DNA of 64,000 nt from Cyanobacteriota bacterium (GTDB taxonomy: Bacteria > Acidobacteriota > Vicinamibacteria > Vicinamibacterales > UBA2999), in NCBI GenBank assembly GCA_019752015.1, contig JAIEMQ010000015.1, forward strand, positions 1 through 64,000, in the 5' to 3' direction. Below, in pieces: positions 45,412-53,948 of the stretch. Numbering within the stretch: the stretch's first letter is position 1; every line of letters begins with the position of its first letter. A program made the translations under genes and the position numbers. Under the pieces are notes generated by a model. That model worked only from the letters and a program-made list of their open reading frames with translations, was not told the origin of the DNA and ran no database searches.

Positions 45412-46638
45412 ATGCACGTCAATGACCTGCTGAAGGCCGCCGTTGAAAAGGGCGCATCCGACTTGCACCTCAAGGTCGGCAGCTACCCGATGGCCCGCAT
45501 CCACGGCCATCTTGCGGCTGTGAGCGACGAGAAGGTGCTCGACCACGAGGACCTCGTCGAGATGGCCGCGTCGATCATGTCGACCGCGCAGCGGCAGAAG
45601 TTCAAGGACGCGCAGGAAGTCGACCTCGCCTACAGCGTCGCCGGCCTCGGCCGTTTCCGCTGCAACGTGTTCCAGCAGCGCGGCACCATCGGCATCGTCC
45701 TCCGCGTCATTCCCGTCAAGGTGATGAACCTCGACGAGCTCGGCCTGCCGCCGGTGCTCAAGAAGATCGCCGCCGAAGAGCGCGGCCTGGTGCTCGTCAC
45801 CGGCACGACCGGTAGCGGCAAGTCGACGTCGCTCGCCGCGATGATCGACTACATCAACATGAACCGCACCGCGCACGTGATCACGATCGAGGACCCGATC
45901 GAATATCTGCACAGGGATCAGCAGTGCATCATCAACCAGCGCGAGATTGGCGTCGACACGCGGTCGTTCGCCTACGCGCTGCGCAGCGCGCTCCGTCAGG
46001 ACCCTGACGTCATCCTCGTCGGCGAAATGCGCGACATGGAAACGATCGAGACGGCGATGCACGCCGCCGAGACGGGCCACCTGGTGTTCTCGACGCTGCA
46101 CACCCTCGACGCCACGGAAACGATCAACCGCATCATCTCGGTCTTCCCGCCGCACCAGCAGAAGCAGATCCGTCTGCAGCTCGCGTCGGTGCTGAAGGCC
46201 GCGATCGCGCAGCGCCTGATCCCGCGCAAGGACGGCCTGGGCCGCTGCCCCGGCGTTGAAGTGCTGATCGCCACGCCCTTCGTCAAGGACTGCGTCGTCG
46301 ACAAAGACAAGACGCACCTGATCGCCGGCGCGATTGCGCAGGGCACGTCGCAGTACGGCATGCAGACGTTCGACCAGTCGATCTTCAGCCTGTTCCAGCA
46401 GGAGCTGATCAGCTACGAAGAAGCGCTGCGCTGGGCGACCAACGTCGACGAATTCAAGCTGAAGGTGCAGGGCATCTCGACGACGGCGGACACCGCGCGC
46501 GATCAGATGGCCAACACGATTTTCAGCAACAAGCCCGCTGCCAAGCCCGGCACACCCGGCGCCCCGGCCGCGAAGCCCGCGGCCAAGCAGCCGGCCGCTC
46601 CGCCGAAGCCGCCTGAAATCACCCGCTTCGGCTCGTGA
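45412..46638 (+). CDS. pilT: type IV pilus retraction ATPase
   Basis: A 408-residue PilT. The Walker A motif is GTTGSGKST (131-139), with the Asp box ITIEDPIEYLH, Walker B ILVGEMRDMETIETAMHAAETGHLVFSTLHT and the AIRNLIRE-like C-terminal region in altered form. It powers pilus retraction for twitching and DNA uptake and could act with ComEC. The ATG at 45412 follows an AGAGGA site. The C-terminus has a Pro/Ala/Lys-rich tail of about 35 residues beyond the usual end. Confidence 0.95.
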   Translation: MHVNDLLKAAVEKGASDLHLKVGSYPMARIHGHLAAVSDEKVLDHEDLVEMAASIMSTAQRQKFKDAQEVDLAYSVAGLGRFRCNVFQQRGTIGIVLRVIPVKVMNLDELGLPPVLKKIAAEERGLVLVTGTTGSGKSTSLAAMIDYINMNRTAHVITIEDPIEYLHRDQQCIINQREIGVDTRSFAYALRSALRQDPDVILVGEMRDMETIETAMHAAETGHLVFSTLHTLDATETINRIISVFPPHQQKQIRLQLASVLKAAIAQRLIPRKDGLGRCPGVEVLIATPFVKDCVVDKDKTHLIAGAIAQGTSQYGMQTFDQSIFSLFQQELISYEEALRWATNVDEFKLKVQGISTTADTARDQMANTIFSNKPAAKPGTPGAPAAKPAAKQPAAPPKPPEITRFGS

Positions 46639-46643
46639 TTTCC

Positions 46644-46676
46644 GTTCCATAGGTTCCAGAGGTTCCAGCAGTTCCA
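46644..46676. repeat. GTTCCA word array, period 9
   Basis: Four GTTCCA words at 46644, 46653, 46662 and 46671 fill the pilT-recX gap. Confidence 0.75.
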
Positions 46677-46681
46677 AGGCG

Positions 46682-47140
46682 ATGGCCGACGCGTATACCG
46701 TCGCCTTGACTCTGCTCTCCGCTCGCGAGTGGTCTGAAGCGCAACTCCGCACCCGTCTCAAACGGCGGCAACTCGATGCCGACGACATCGATGCCGCCGT
46801 CGAAAAACTCAAAGCCGACGGGACGCTCAACGATCGCCGCGTCGCCATGGCGGTCGGGCGCATGGAGAGCGCGATCAAGGGCCGCGGCCGCGCGCGAGCG
46901 ATTCAGAAAATCAGGCAGGCCGGCATCGACAGCGACACCGCCGACGACGCCGTTCGCGAAGTGTTTCAGGACATCGACGAAGAGGCGTTGCTGGATCAGG
47001 CGATCGAGCGCAAGCTGCGCGGCAAGACGTCGAAAGAGCTCGACGACAAAGGCAAGGCGCGGATCGTGCGCGCCCTGGCCGGCCAGGGATTCCGCGTCGA
47101 CGCGATCCTGCGCAGGCTCAAGCTTCCGCCTTCGCGCTAA
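46682..47140 (+). CDS. recX: regulatory protein RecX
   Basis: A 152-residue RecX, a modulator of RecA filaments. The three-helix repeats are visible: ALTLLSAREWSEAQLRTRLKRRQLDADDIDAAVEKLKADGTLNDRRVA, then RGRARAIQKIRQAGIDSDTADDAV and GQGFRVDAILRRLK. recA is not in the window; alaS downstream is a familiar neighbour of recA-recX in many genomes. Confidence 0.9.
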   Translation: MADAYTVALTLLSAREWSEAQLRTRLKRRQLDADDIDAAVEKLKADGTLNDRRVAMAVGRMESAIKGRGRARAIQKIRQAGIDSDTADDAVREVFQDIDEEALLDQAIERKLRGKTSKELDDKGKARIVRALAGQGFRVDAILRRLKLPPSR

Positions 47141-47182
47141 CGCGCTTCGGCGAGACCCGCTCAGCGGACTGAGCCGGACTGG

Positions 47183-47188
47183 TACAAT
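47183..47188 (+). promoter_or_regulatory. -10-like box before alaS
   Basis: TACAAT lies six bases before the alaS ATG at 47195; GCGG between them is not a ribosome site. This spacing puts the predicted transcription start at the A of ATG. Confidence 0.45.
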
Positions 47189-47194
47189 AGGCGG

Positions 47195-49879
47195 ATGCAC
47201 CCTCGGGAAATACGGACGTCTTTCCTCAAATACTTCGAGACACACGGCCACCGCGTGGTTGCGAGCAGTCCCCTGCTGCCCGGCGACGATCCGACGCTGC
47301 TCTTCACCAACGCCGGGATGAACCAGTTCAAGGACGTGTTCCTCGGCCGCGAGAAACGCGACTATACGCGCGCGGCAACGTCGCAGAAGTGCATGCGCGT
47401 CAGCGGCAAGCACAACGATCTCGACAACGTCGGACCGTCCTTGCGGCATCACACCTTCTTCGAGATGCTCGGCAACTTCTCGTTCGGCGATTACTTCAAG
47501 CACGACGCGATCGCGCTGGCGTGGAACCTGTTGACGAAGGAGTGGGGTCTCGATCCGTCGAGGCTGTACGTGACGGTGTTCAAGGGCGAGAAGGGCATCC
47601 CCCGAGACGACGAAGGCTACCAGCGCTGGCTGGATTTCGTCCCTGCCGATCACATCGGCGAGCTCGGGATGGCCGACAACTTCTGGGCCATGGGCGACAC
47701 GGGGCCGTGCGGACGCTGCTCCGAGATCTACGTCGATCGCGGCGCAGGTATTCCGGGCTCTGGCAATTTCATCACGGACGTGGAATCCGGCAGCGAACGT
47801 TTCGTCGAGATCTGGAACAACGTGTTCATGGAATTCGAGCGCGACGACAAGGGCACGCTGAAGAATCTGCCCGCGCGATCGATCGACACCGGCATGGGCC
47901 TCGAGCGCATCAGTGCCGTGATGCAGGGGACGACGTCGAATTACGACACGCCGCTGTTCATGCCGATCCTCGAAGCCATCGCCAAGCTGTCGGGGCACGC
48001 CTACAACAAGTCGATGTCCCCGGCCGACATCTCGATGCGCGTCGTCGCCGATCACGCGCGCGCGAGTACTTTTCTGATCGCCGACGGAGTGGTGCCGTCC
48101 AACGAGTGGCGCGGATACGTGCTCCGAAAGATCATGCGGCGCGCGATGCGCCACGGCCGCAAACTCGGCATGCACGAGCCCTTCCTCCACTCGCTGGTCG
48201 CCGTCGTCGTCCGCGAGATGGGCGACGCCTATCCGGAGCTCAAGGCCGGCCGCGACACCGTCGCACAAGTCATCAAGGCGGAGGAAGAACGATTCGATGC
48301 CGTGCTGACCGGTGGCTTGCCGCGGCTCGAAGAAGTGCTCGAGCGCGCCGCAAAAGGCAACAAGGTCGTATCGGGCGATGATGCCTTCAAGCTTTACGAC
48401 AGCTACGGGCTGCCTGAAGACTTCATCTCGGATCTGACGAGCAACCAGGGACTGAAGTTTGACAAGGAAGGCTTCGACGCCGCGATGAAAGGCCAGAAAG
48501 AAAAAGCGCGCGCCGGAAGCTCGTTCGAAGGCAAGAAGGAAGAGTTCTCGTTCGCGTCCGACCAGGCGCGCGAATCGCTGCAGCAGTCCGGCGATCAGTT
48601 CGAGGGCTACACCGACACGATCGTCAAAGGTGTGCCGGTGCTCGCGCTCTTCGACGACAAGAAAACACCGGTCGACGCGTTGAAGGACGGCGCATCGGGC
48701 TACGCCGTCCTCGCGAAGACGCCGTTCTATGTCGAATCCGGCGGACAGATTTCCGATCAGGGCTGGATCGAAACGGCCGGCGGCCGCGCGAGGATCAGCG
48801 GCGTCGTCCGGCTTGGCGCCGGATTGCCGCGCGCGCATCGTCTCGAGGCCATCGAGAAGACGATCAGCGTGCGCGATCTCGTCACCGCCGAAGTCGACTG
48901 CGAGCGCCGCGATGCGACGCGCCGCAATCACACCGCCACGCATCTGTTGCACGCGGCGCTGCGGAAAGTGCTCGGCGGCCACGTCAAGCAGGCGGGCTCG
49001 CTCGTCGCGCCCGATCGCCTGCGGTTCGACTTCGTGCACTTCTCCGCCATCACGCCGGAGCAGCGCGGGCAGATCGAGCGCATCGTCAACGAGGCGGTGC
49101 TGAAGAACGAGCCCGTCACTACGTCGGTCAAGAACACGCAGGAAGCGATCGCGGCCGGCGCGATGGCGCTCTTCGGCGAGAAGTACGGCGACAAGGTCCG
49201 CGTCGTTTCGATCGGCGACGGCGCCTTCAGCACCGAGCTGTGCGGCGGCACGCACGTCCGCGCGACCGGCGACATCGGCGCGTTCTTGATCACCGAGGAA
49301 TCCGGTGTCGCGGCCGGCGTACGCCGAATTGAAGCGGTCACCGGCATGGGCGCGTATCAGCTCGCGCGCACGTCGATCGACGAAGTCGAAGGCGCGCGCC
49401 AGTTCGCAGGACCGGGACCGCTGCCCGCGTGGATCGATCAGCAGAGCAAGTCGCTGAGCAAGCTGCAGAAGGAAATCCAGCAGCTCAAGACGAAGCTCGC
49501 GCTCGGCGGCGGTGGTGGCGGGACGCCAGACGACGACAAGGTTGAGATCGCGGGCTCAACGCTGATCGCGCGCAAGGTCGAAGACGTCGATTCCGAATCG
49601 CTGCGCACGCTCGCCGACACGTTGAAGTCGCGCCTCGAGAGCGGCGTGGTCGTGCTCGCGGCGCCGATGCCTGAAGGCAAGGTGTCCTTGATCGTGACGG
49701 TAACCCCCGATCTCGCGAAGAAGGCGCCGGCTGGACAGCTCGTCAAGATGCTCGCGCCAATCGTGGGCGGGGGCGGAGGCGGGCGGCCTGACTTCGCGCA
49801 GGCCGGCGGCAAAGACGCCAGCAAAATTACAGAATTGCTGGCGGCTGCCCAAAAGGAAGTCACACGATTGCTCAGCTAG
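47195..49879 (+). CDS. alaS: alanine--tRNA ligase
   Basis: An 894-residue class II synthetase. The catalytic domain has LLFTNAGMNQFKDVFLG, FFEMLGNFSFGDYFK and MGDTGPCGRCSEIYVDRG. The editing domain carries HxxxH in NHTATHLLHAALRKVLGGHV and the CxxxH pair in ELCGGTHVRATGDIG. The C-Ala domain starts near SLSKLQKEIQQLKTKL and ends with the glycine-rich PIVGGGGGGRPDFAQAGG. Length is normal. Confidence 0.98.
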   Translation: MHPREIRTSFLKYFETHGHRVVASSPLLPGDDPTLLFTNAGMNQFKDVFLGREKRDYTRAATSQKCMRVSGKHNDLDNVGPSLRHHTFFEMLGNFSFGDYFKHDAIALAWNLLTKEWGLDPSRLYVTVFKGEKGIPRDDEGYQRWLDFVPADHIGELGMADNFWAMGDTGPCGRCSEIYVDRGAGIPGSGNFITDVESGSERFVEIWNNVFMEFERDDKGTLKNLPARSIDTGMGLERISAVMQGTTSNYDTPLFMPILEAIAKLSGHAYNKSMSPADISMRVVADHARASTFLIADGVVPSNEWRGYVLRKIMRRAMRHGRKLGMHEPFLHSLVAVVVREMGDAYPELKAGRDTVAQVIKAEEERFDAVLTGGLPRLEEVLERAAKGNKVVSGDDAFKLYDSYGLPEDFISDLTSNQGLKFDKEGFDAAMKGQKEKARAGSSFEGKKEEFSFASDQARESLQQSGDQFEGYTDTIVKGVPVLALFDDKKTPVDALKDGASGYAVLAKTPFYVESGGQISDQGWIETAGGRARISGVVRLGAGLPRAHRLEAIEKTISVRDLVTAEVDCERRDATRRNHTATHLLHAALRKVLGGHVKQAGSLVAPDRLRFDFVHFSAITPEQRGQIERIVNEAVLKNEPVTTSVKNTQEAIAAGAMALFGEKYGDKVRVVSIGDGAFSTELCGGTHVRATGDIGAFLITEESGVAAGVRRIEAVTGMGAYQLARTSIDEVEGARQFAGPGPLPAWIDQQSKSLSKLQKEIQQLKTKLALGGGGGGTPDDDKVEIAGSTLIARKVEDVDSESLRTLADTLKSRLESGVVVLAAPMPEGKVSLIVTVTPDLAKKAPAGQLVKMLAPIVGGGGGGRPDFAQAGGKDASKITELLAAAQKEVTRLLS

Positions 49880-49945
49880 GCGCGAATTCAGGCCTGAAAT
49901 TACAGTCTACGACCCGGATCGGAAGTTGCCGATAAGGTAGACTGA

Positions 49946-50635
49946 ATGTCCGTGTCTCGCAACCTTCTGATCCTCACGGTCGTGCTTTGTACGGCCGCCC
50001 CTGCCGCTGCGCAAATTTATTCATGGCGTGACGCCGACGGGAAACTGGTCGTGTCGGACAAGCCCCGCGCCGACAAGGGCGCGCAGACAACGTATGCCGT
50101 ACACGGCTCGAGCGCGGTGAAGGCCACGATTCCCCTCGCGATCAGCCACAAGAGCGCGCGCTACGACACGGCCATCAACGAGCATGCGCGGCGCCAGGGC
50201 GTCGCGGAAGATCTGGTTCGCGCGGTGATCCAGGTCGAATCGGCGTTCAACCCAAATGCGGTCTCGAACAAGGGCGCGATGGGCCTGATGCAGCTGATGC
50301 CGCAGACGGCGACCGAGCTGGGCGTCAAGGACCCCTTCGATCCCGAGCAGAACATCCGCGGCGGCGTGAAGTATTTGAAACAGCTGCTCGAGCGCTACGA
50401 CAACAAGGTCGAGCTCGCGCTCGCCGCGTACAACGCGGGGATTGGCAACGTCGAAAAATACGGCGCGGTGCCGCCGTTCAAAGAGACCCGCAATTACGTC
50501 AACAAGATCACCAATGCCGCCCCGCCGGCGCCCAAGAACGTGATCTATAAGTGGATCGAATTCGTGGACGGCAAGGCCGTCACGAAGCTCTCGAACAAGC
50601 CGCCAGCCTCCGGCTCTTACCAAATCGTCCGCTAA
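49946..50635 (+). CDS. exported lytic transglycosylase with DUF4124
   Basis: A 229-residue protein. A signal peptide (residues 1-22, ending APAAAQ) is followed by DUF4124 (IYSWRDADGKLVVSDKPR). The SLT/Slt70-like domain has catalytic Glu in AVIQVESAFNPNAVSNKGAMGLMQLMPQTATELGV and AYNAGIGNVEKYGAVPPFKETRNYV. It would cleave peptidoglycan glycan strands in the periplasm. The DUF4124 segment appears to be repeated in part at the C-terminus (IYKWIEFVDGKAVTKLSNKPP). Confidence 0.93.
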   Translation: MSVSRNLLILTVVLCTAAPAAAQIYSWRDADGKLVVSDKPRADKGAQTTYAVHGSSAVKATIPLAISHKSARYDTAINEHARRQGVAEDLVRAVIQVESAFNPNAVSNKGAMGLMQLMPQTATELGVKDPFDPEQNIRGGVKYLKQLLERYDNKVELALAAYNAGIGNVEKYGAVPPFKETRNYVNKITNAAPPAPKNVIYKWIEFVDGKAVTKLSNKPPASGSYQIVR

Positions 50636-50643
50636 ACCTCGTT

Positions 50644-50690
50644 CCGGCTCCCGGCTCCCGGCTCCCGGCTCCCGGCTCCCGGTTCCCGGG
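50644..50690. repeat. GGCTCCC word array before rpsT
   Basis: CGGCTCC words repeat about six times with a 7-base period, ending ggttcccggg just before the rpsT -10 box. The same word array occurs at 53921-53948 and 59533-59566. Confidence 0.8.
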
Positions 50691-50695
50691 TGAGC

Positions 50696-50701
50696 TATAA
50701 T
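50696..50701 (+). promoter_or_regulatory. rpsT -10 box
   Basis: A perfect TATAAT lies 40 bases upstream of the GTG start. The position expected for the -35 box falls inside the GGCTCCC array and shows no TTGACA-like sequence. Confidence 0.55.
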
Positions 50702-50741
50702 TACGTGTTTGTCTTTCTTCCGAGAACAGAGGCTATAGACA

Positions 50742-51002
50742 GTGGCAAAGCGTAACAAGTCGGCCCTCAAGGCCAACCGGCAGAACATCAAGCGGCGCCA
50801 GCACAACCGGGCGCTGCGGGCCAGGCTCCGCACCGGCCTGAAGAGCATCCGCAAGAACCTTGACGCCAAGGACGTCGCCGGCGCCAGGAAGTCGCTCCAG
50901 TCGCTCCAGTCGCTGGTCGACAAGATGGCCACCAAGGGCATCATTCACAAGAACACCGCGTCGCGCTACAAGTCGCGCCTCGCCGCCAAGATTTCCAAGT
51001 AG
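50742..51002 (+). CDS. rpsT: 30S ribosomal protein S20
   Basis: An 86-residue basic helical protein beginning AKRNKSALKANRQNIKRRQHNRALRARLRTGLK and ending MATKGIIHKNTASRYKSRLAAKISK, the S20 signature. It binds 16S rRNA early in 30S assembly. The start is GTG at 50742. A factor-independent terminator follows. Confidence 0.97.
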   Translation: MAKRNKSALKANRQNIKRRQHNRALRARLRTGLKSIRKNLDAKDVAGARKSLQSLQSLVDKMATKGIIHKNTASRYKSRLAAKISK

Positions 51003-51011
51003 TCGAGAACA

Positions 51012-51037
51012 GCCGGGACCAACCTCCCGGCGTTTTT
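51012..51037 (+). terminator. intrinsic terminator of rpsT
   Basis: GCCGGGA (51012-51018) pairs with TCCCGGC (51025-51031) across a six-base loop and is followed by GTTTTT, a classic stem plus T-run. Confidence 0.88.
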
Positions 51038-51052
51038 CTACGTCGAAGTCTA

Positions 51053-51076
51053 CATAGGTGGTAAACTACGCCTATG
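51053..51076 (+). promoter_or_regulatory. padR promoter and overlapping palindromic operator
   Basis: CATAGG (51053-51058) and CCTATG (51071-51076) are inverted, 12 bases apart, and the second arm contains the padR ATG. A TAAACT box (51062-51067) lies between the arms, six bases from the ATG. The layout suggests a leaderless, self-repressed gene. Confidence 0.6.
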
Positions 51077-51382
51077 CGACTGACCTACCCCACCGCCCTC
51101 GTCCTGCAGGCCCTGCTCGACGGCCATCACCATGGCTTCGACATCATGGAGGCCACCGGCCTGCCCAGCGGCACCGTCTACCCCATCCTGCGCCGGCTCG
51201 ATTCGGAAGGCTGCGTGCGCGCGCGGTGGGAGAAGGAGGGCGTCGCCCGCAAGGAGCAGCGCCCGCCGCGCCGCTACTACGAACTGACCGCCGGGGGACG
51301 GCACCTCGCCGGCGAGGCAAAAGCCAGGGCACTCGCAATGGCGCACGCCGGCAAGCGTTTGCTGGTCGAGAGCGAGGGATAA
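51074..51382 (+). CDS. PadR family transcriptional regulator
   Basis: A 102-residue winged-helix protein: ALVLQALLDGHHHGFDIMEATGLPSGTVYPILRRLDSEGCVRARWEKE, then RRYYELTAGGRHLAGEAKARA. In Acidobacteriota PadR genes commonly precede ADOP-type permeases, and here remains of one follow directly. It probably binds the CATAGG/CCTATG palindrome covering its own start. The inducing signal is unknown. Confidence 0.92.
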   Translation: MRLTYPTALVLQALLDGHHHGFDIMEATGLPSGTVYPILRRLDSEGCVRARWEKEGVARKEQRPPRRYYELTAGGRHLAGEAKARALAMAHAGKRLLVESEG

Positions 51383-51399
51383 ATGGCTCACACGCAATC

Positions 51400-51841
51400 G
51401 CTCGATCGCGCGCGCCGCATCGTCGCGCTCGCCTGTGGGAGCGCCTGCCGGCCACGGCGGCGATCGGCGCGAGTGCTGAAGGCGATCGGCGATCGCATTT
51501 CGGCGGCCGGCCTCTACGGCGTGCTGACGACCATCGCGTCGCAATACCGCCGCGAGATCGGCGTGCGCATGGCGCTCGGTGCCGCGTGGCTCGATATCCT
51601 GCGGCTCGTCGTCCGCGGGCTGATCGTGTCCGCGGTCGGCGTCGCCGCCGGCCTCGTCGGCGTGATTGGCGGCGCGAGATTGCTGCGTGGATTCCTGTTC
51701 AGCGTGACGCCCACCGATCCGGTCGCGATCGGCGGCGCGGCCGTGCTGATGCTGTCGATTGCCGCGGTGGCGTGCTACATCCCCGCGCGGAGAGCGGCGG
51801 GAGGATCCGGTGCAGGCACTACGAGTGGATTGACGGATTAG
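51400..51841 (+). pseudogene. C-terminal relic of a MacB/FtsX-type permease
   Basis: Only the last FtsX domain remains: AAGLYGVLTTIASQYRREIGVRMALGAAWLDILRLVV, a membrane segment, SVTPTDPVAIGGAAVLMLSIAAVACYIPARRAA. The preceding 40 residues are not permease sequence. Near 51800 the frame shifts: the expected ending DPVQALRVD is in another frame, while the open frame runs on as GGSGAGTTSGLTD. Most of an 800-residue gene is missing. Confidence 0.8.
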
Positions 51842-51845
51842 TCCG

Positions 51846-52166
51846 TCACCGCCGCCAGTCCCTACGGGTTGCGACCGTTCGCTCGATGCGAGCGGCGGTA
51901 TCGCTGTCGACGTCGAGAAAGCGCACGGCAAAGCCGTGTTGAAGGCTATACAACGCTTCGGCATTGACCGTTATCCAGCCTTCATCGAGAAGGTTGATTC
52001 GCAGAATCGAGACCGTGCCGCCGGGCGACTGGTGCGGGGAATTGATGAAGCAGCCGCCGAGATTCAGGTCGTAGACGAGCACCCGGTCTTCGAGGAGACC
52101 GTCGAACGGACCGGTCACGCGTTCGTAGCGCCGTCGTGACCGCCCACCCTCGAATTCGCTCGCCAC
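51846..52166 (-). CDS. PilZ domain protein
   Basis: A 106-residue protein consisting of one PilZ-like beta barrel. RRRYERV near the N-terminus corresponds to the RxxxR motif and VYDLNLGGCFI to the D/NxSxxG motif, with Asn in place of Ser. PilZ domains bind cyclic di-GMP, though the altered second motif makes binding uncertain. It might connect to type IV pili, for which pilT is in the window; that link is only inferred. Confidence 0.7.
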   Translation of the reverse strand: MASEFEGGRSRRRYERVTGPFDGLLEDRVLVYDLNLGGCFINSPHQSPGGTVSILRINLLDEGWITVNAEALYSLQHGFAVRFLDVDSDTAARIERTVATRRDWRR

Positions 52167-52225
52167 TGGCGGTTAAGAATACCGCACGGCGATGAGTCAC
52201 GGTTCGCCTCGCGTAGAATCGCCGC

Positions 52226-52633
52226 ATGGAGCCGGCTGGAGGCACATTCGTCGATCTCGAATTCGACACCGGCACGCGCGGCGGCGCACTGCTCGGCGAT
52301 ATTGCGACCAGCCTGGTCAGCCTCGATGAACTGCTCCGGGATCTCGCCAGCCTTGCCGCCGAACCATCCACCGCCGAATACCGGAACGTGGAGATCGTCG
52401 CGATCGAGATGCGCAGCCCTCTCAAGATCAGGCTCTCGCCGTTCGGCATCTCCGCCGACGCGCTGGCCGCGTTTCAGGAGATCTGCCGCGACATCATCCT
52501 CGGCCGCGAATTCTCGACGCCCGCAGGCGTGGCCGCTCGCATCACCGAACAGGAAACGCGGCGGCTACGAGGGCACGTCGTCAATCTCCGGAACGCCGTT
52601 ATTCCGCTGAAGCGCGTGGAGACGAAGACCTGA
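52226..52633 (+). CDS. hypothetical protein
   Basis: A 135-residue product reading MEPAGGTFVDLEFDTGTRGGALLGDIATSLVSLDELLRDLASL, a strand-rich middle (EYRNVEIVAIEMRSPLKIRLSPFG), and a C-terminal helix (EICRDIILGREFSTPAGVAARITEQETRRLRGHV). The beginning and centre resemble proteins that measure or store small-molecule effects in phage or stress loci, but I cannot place it in a family. It is divergent from the PilZ gene by about 60 bases. Confidence 0.65.
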   Translation: MEPAGGTFVDLEFDTGTRGGALLGDIATSLVSLDELLRDLASLAAEPSTAEYRNVEIVAIEMRSPLKIRLSPFGISADALAAFQEICRDIILGREFSTPAGVAARITEQETRRLRGHVVNLRNAVIPLKRVETKT

Positions 52634-52850
52634 CCTTTCGCGCAACTGCCGCGAGACCGAGACCAAACAACATCATCGTCCCGGGTTCAGGAACCGGCGC
52701 GGGCTGTTCGGGGTCACCTCAAATAAGAACCGCCCTTGCAGGTTATAGGCGCCGGCGTAGTCACTCAACTGACGCGTGGAGAATCCTGGCCTGGGTCGGA
52801 GAAGTTGGAAAGGCGTCTCGCACCAGGCTACCGCCATCAATCGACAGAGG
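52600..52850 (-). pseudogene. broken PEP-CTERM exported protein, C-terminal remnant
   Basis: On the minus strand one frame reads PAPVPEPGTMMLFGLGLAAVARKVRSS, the PEP-CTERM sorting signal: PEP motif, hydrophobic helix, basic end (about 52625-52700). Just upstream a second frame reads LSDYAGAYNLQGRFLFEVTP, a plausible end of the mature domain, separated by a frameshift and a stop. A further shift lies before TRQLS. No start is present. The substrate of an exosortase system is implied, but no exosortase gene is in the window. Confidence 0.75.
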
Positions 52851-52919
52851 GTACCTGATCTGTCCCGAGTCTGGTTGTCGTGACAATACGGGTTTAAAGA
52901 TCTTCGATCGGAAGACTAA

Positions 52920-53918
52920 CTAGCGCGCGCAGAGCTCGACGACAAGACATTCGAGCAGGTGCCGTGGAGTGCCGGACGACGATTTGATCGCCATGTCGGT
53001 GCGGAACACGGCTTCGAGACCATTCTTCACGCGCGCATCACCGCGCAGGCGAATCGTCGCCGCGCGTAGTTGTCCGAGGATCACCGGCGGCTGTACTTCC
53101 CCGTCGATGAGCGCCGACACTTCCCGCAACGCTCGCGCCGCATTGGCATTCTGCACCGCGTCCATCAACGCGAACGTGCCCTCGGATTCCTCCTGCGGAA
53201 TCACCACCTCTTTCACGTGCGCCGCGGTGATCGTCGACTCGCCGGCGGCGTAGAGAATCAGCTTTTCGATCTCCGGGCGGATCCGGCCGAGCGTCAATCC
53301 GGTCGTCGACAGCAGCAGGCTGATCGCCTTCGGATCGATCGTCAGTTCATCCTTCTCGAGCCGCTTGGTGATCCACATCGCCGCCTCACGCGGATCGTGC
53401 AGTGTGCCGCAATCGACGACATCGGCGTGCTTGCGCAGCAGCTTGACGACACGGCGATTGGCGTCGAGCGGACCCGACACGAACACCATTGTCGTCATCG
53501 GCTCCGGCTTTTCGATGTACGCCTCGAGCTCCTCGGCCGGCGTCGAGGCGGCGCGCTTGCCCCCCGAAGCCTTGCCGGACGTCGGCTGGGTCACGTCAGC
53601 TTCGTCTTCATCTTTCGCGCGCTTCGGGGCCAGCAGCCGGTCCGCCTCGTGCACCACGATCACGCGCCGCGGCGCCATCATCGGCAGCGTGCGCGCGTTC
53701 GAGAGTAATGAGCCGATCAGCTGATCGCGGCCGGCGGCATTGGTCGCTTCGTTCGCATAAAAGCTCTGGACATTGAACGCTTGCAGCCCTTCATCGACGA
53801 TGTTGGCAAATTCGATCGCGAGATCATGGCGTGACTGCAGATCGTCGCCTTCGAGGAGATACAAAGGGCCGGTCTTGCCCGACTTGATCTGTTTGCGGAT
53901 TTCGAGGACTGAAGACAT
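52920..53918 (-). CDS. holA: DNA polymerase III delta subunit
   Basis: A 332-residue HolA, the clamp-loader wrench. It has the family pattern GPLYLLEGDDLQSRHDLAIEF at the start, MMAPRRVIVVHEADRLL (Walker-B-like remnant), TTMVFVSGPLDANRRVVKLLRKHADVVDCG, and the C-terminal collar region FALMDAVQNANAARALREVSALIDGEVQPPVILGQLRAATIRL. It is downstream of lptE and leuS, the same order as in Escherichia coli. Confidence 0.93.
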   Translation of the reverse strand: MSSVLEIRKQIKSGKTGPLYLLEGDDLQSRHDLAIEFANIVDEGLQAFNVQSFYANEATNAAGRDQLIGSLLSNARTLPMMAPRRVIVVHEADRLLAPKRAKDEDEADVTQPTSGKASGGKRAASTPAEELEAYIEKPEPMTTMVFVSGPLDANRRVVKLLRKHADVVDCGTLHDPREAAMWITKRLEKDELTIDPKAISLLLSTTGLTLGRIRPEIEKLILYAAGESTITAAHVKEVVIPQEESEGTFALMDAVQNANAARALREVSALIDGEVQPPVILGQLRAATIRLRGDARVKNGLEAVFRTDMAIKSSSGTPRHLLECLVVELCAR

Positions 53919-53920
53919 TC

Positions 53921-53948
53921 GGCTCCCGGTTCCGGCTCCCGGTTCCCG
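53921..53948. repeat. GGCTCCC word array between holA and lptE
   Basis: GGCTCCCGGTTCC words fill the 30-base gap between the lptE stop and holA start, matching the arrays at 50644 and 59533. Confidence 0.7.

Noticed and set aside
46619-49255. 878-codon open frame antisense to recX and alaS
   Set aside because: It mirrors codon bias of alaS and encodes no recognisable protein; both sense genes are intact.
50644-50690. GGCTCCC array as an intrinsic terminator of the lytic transglycosylase gene
   Set aside because: The array is a direct repeat with little self-complementarity and is not followed by a T-run.
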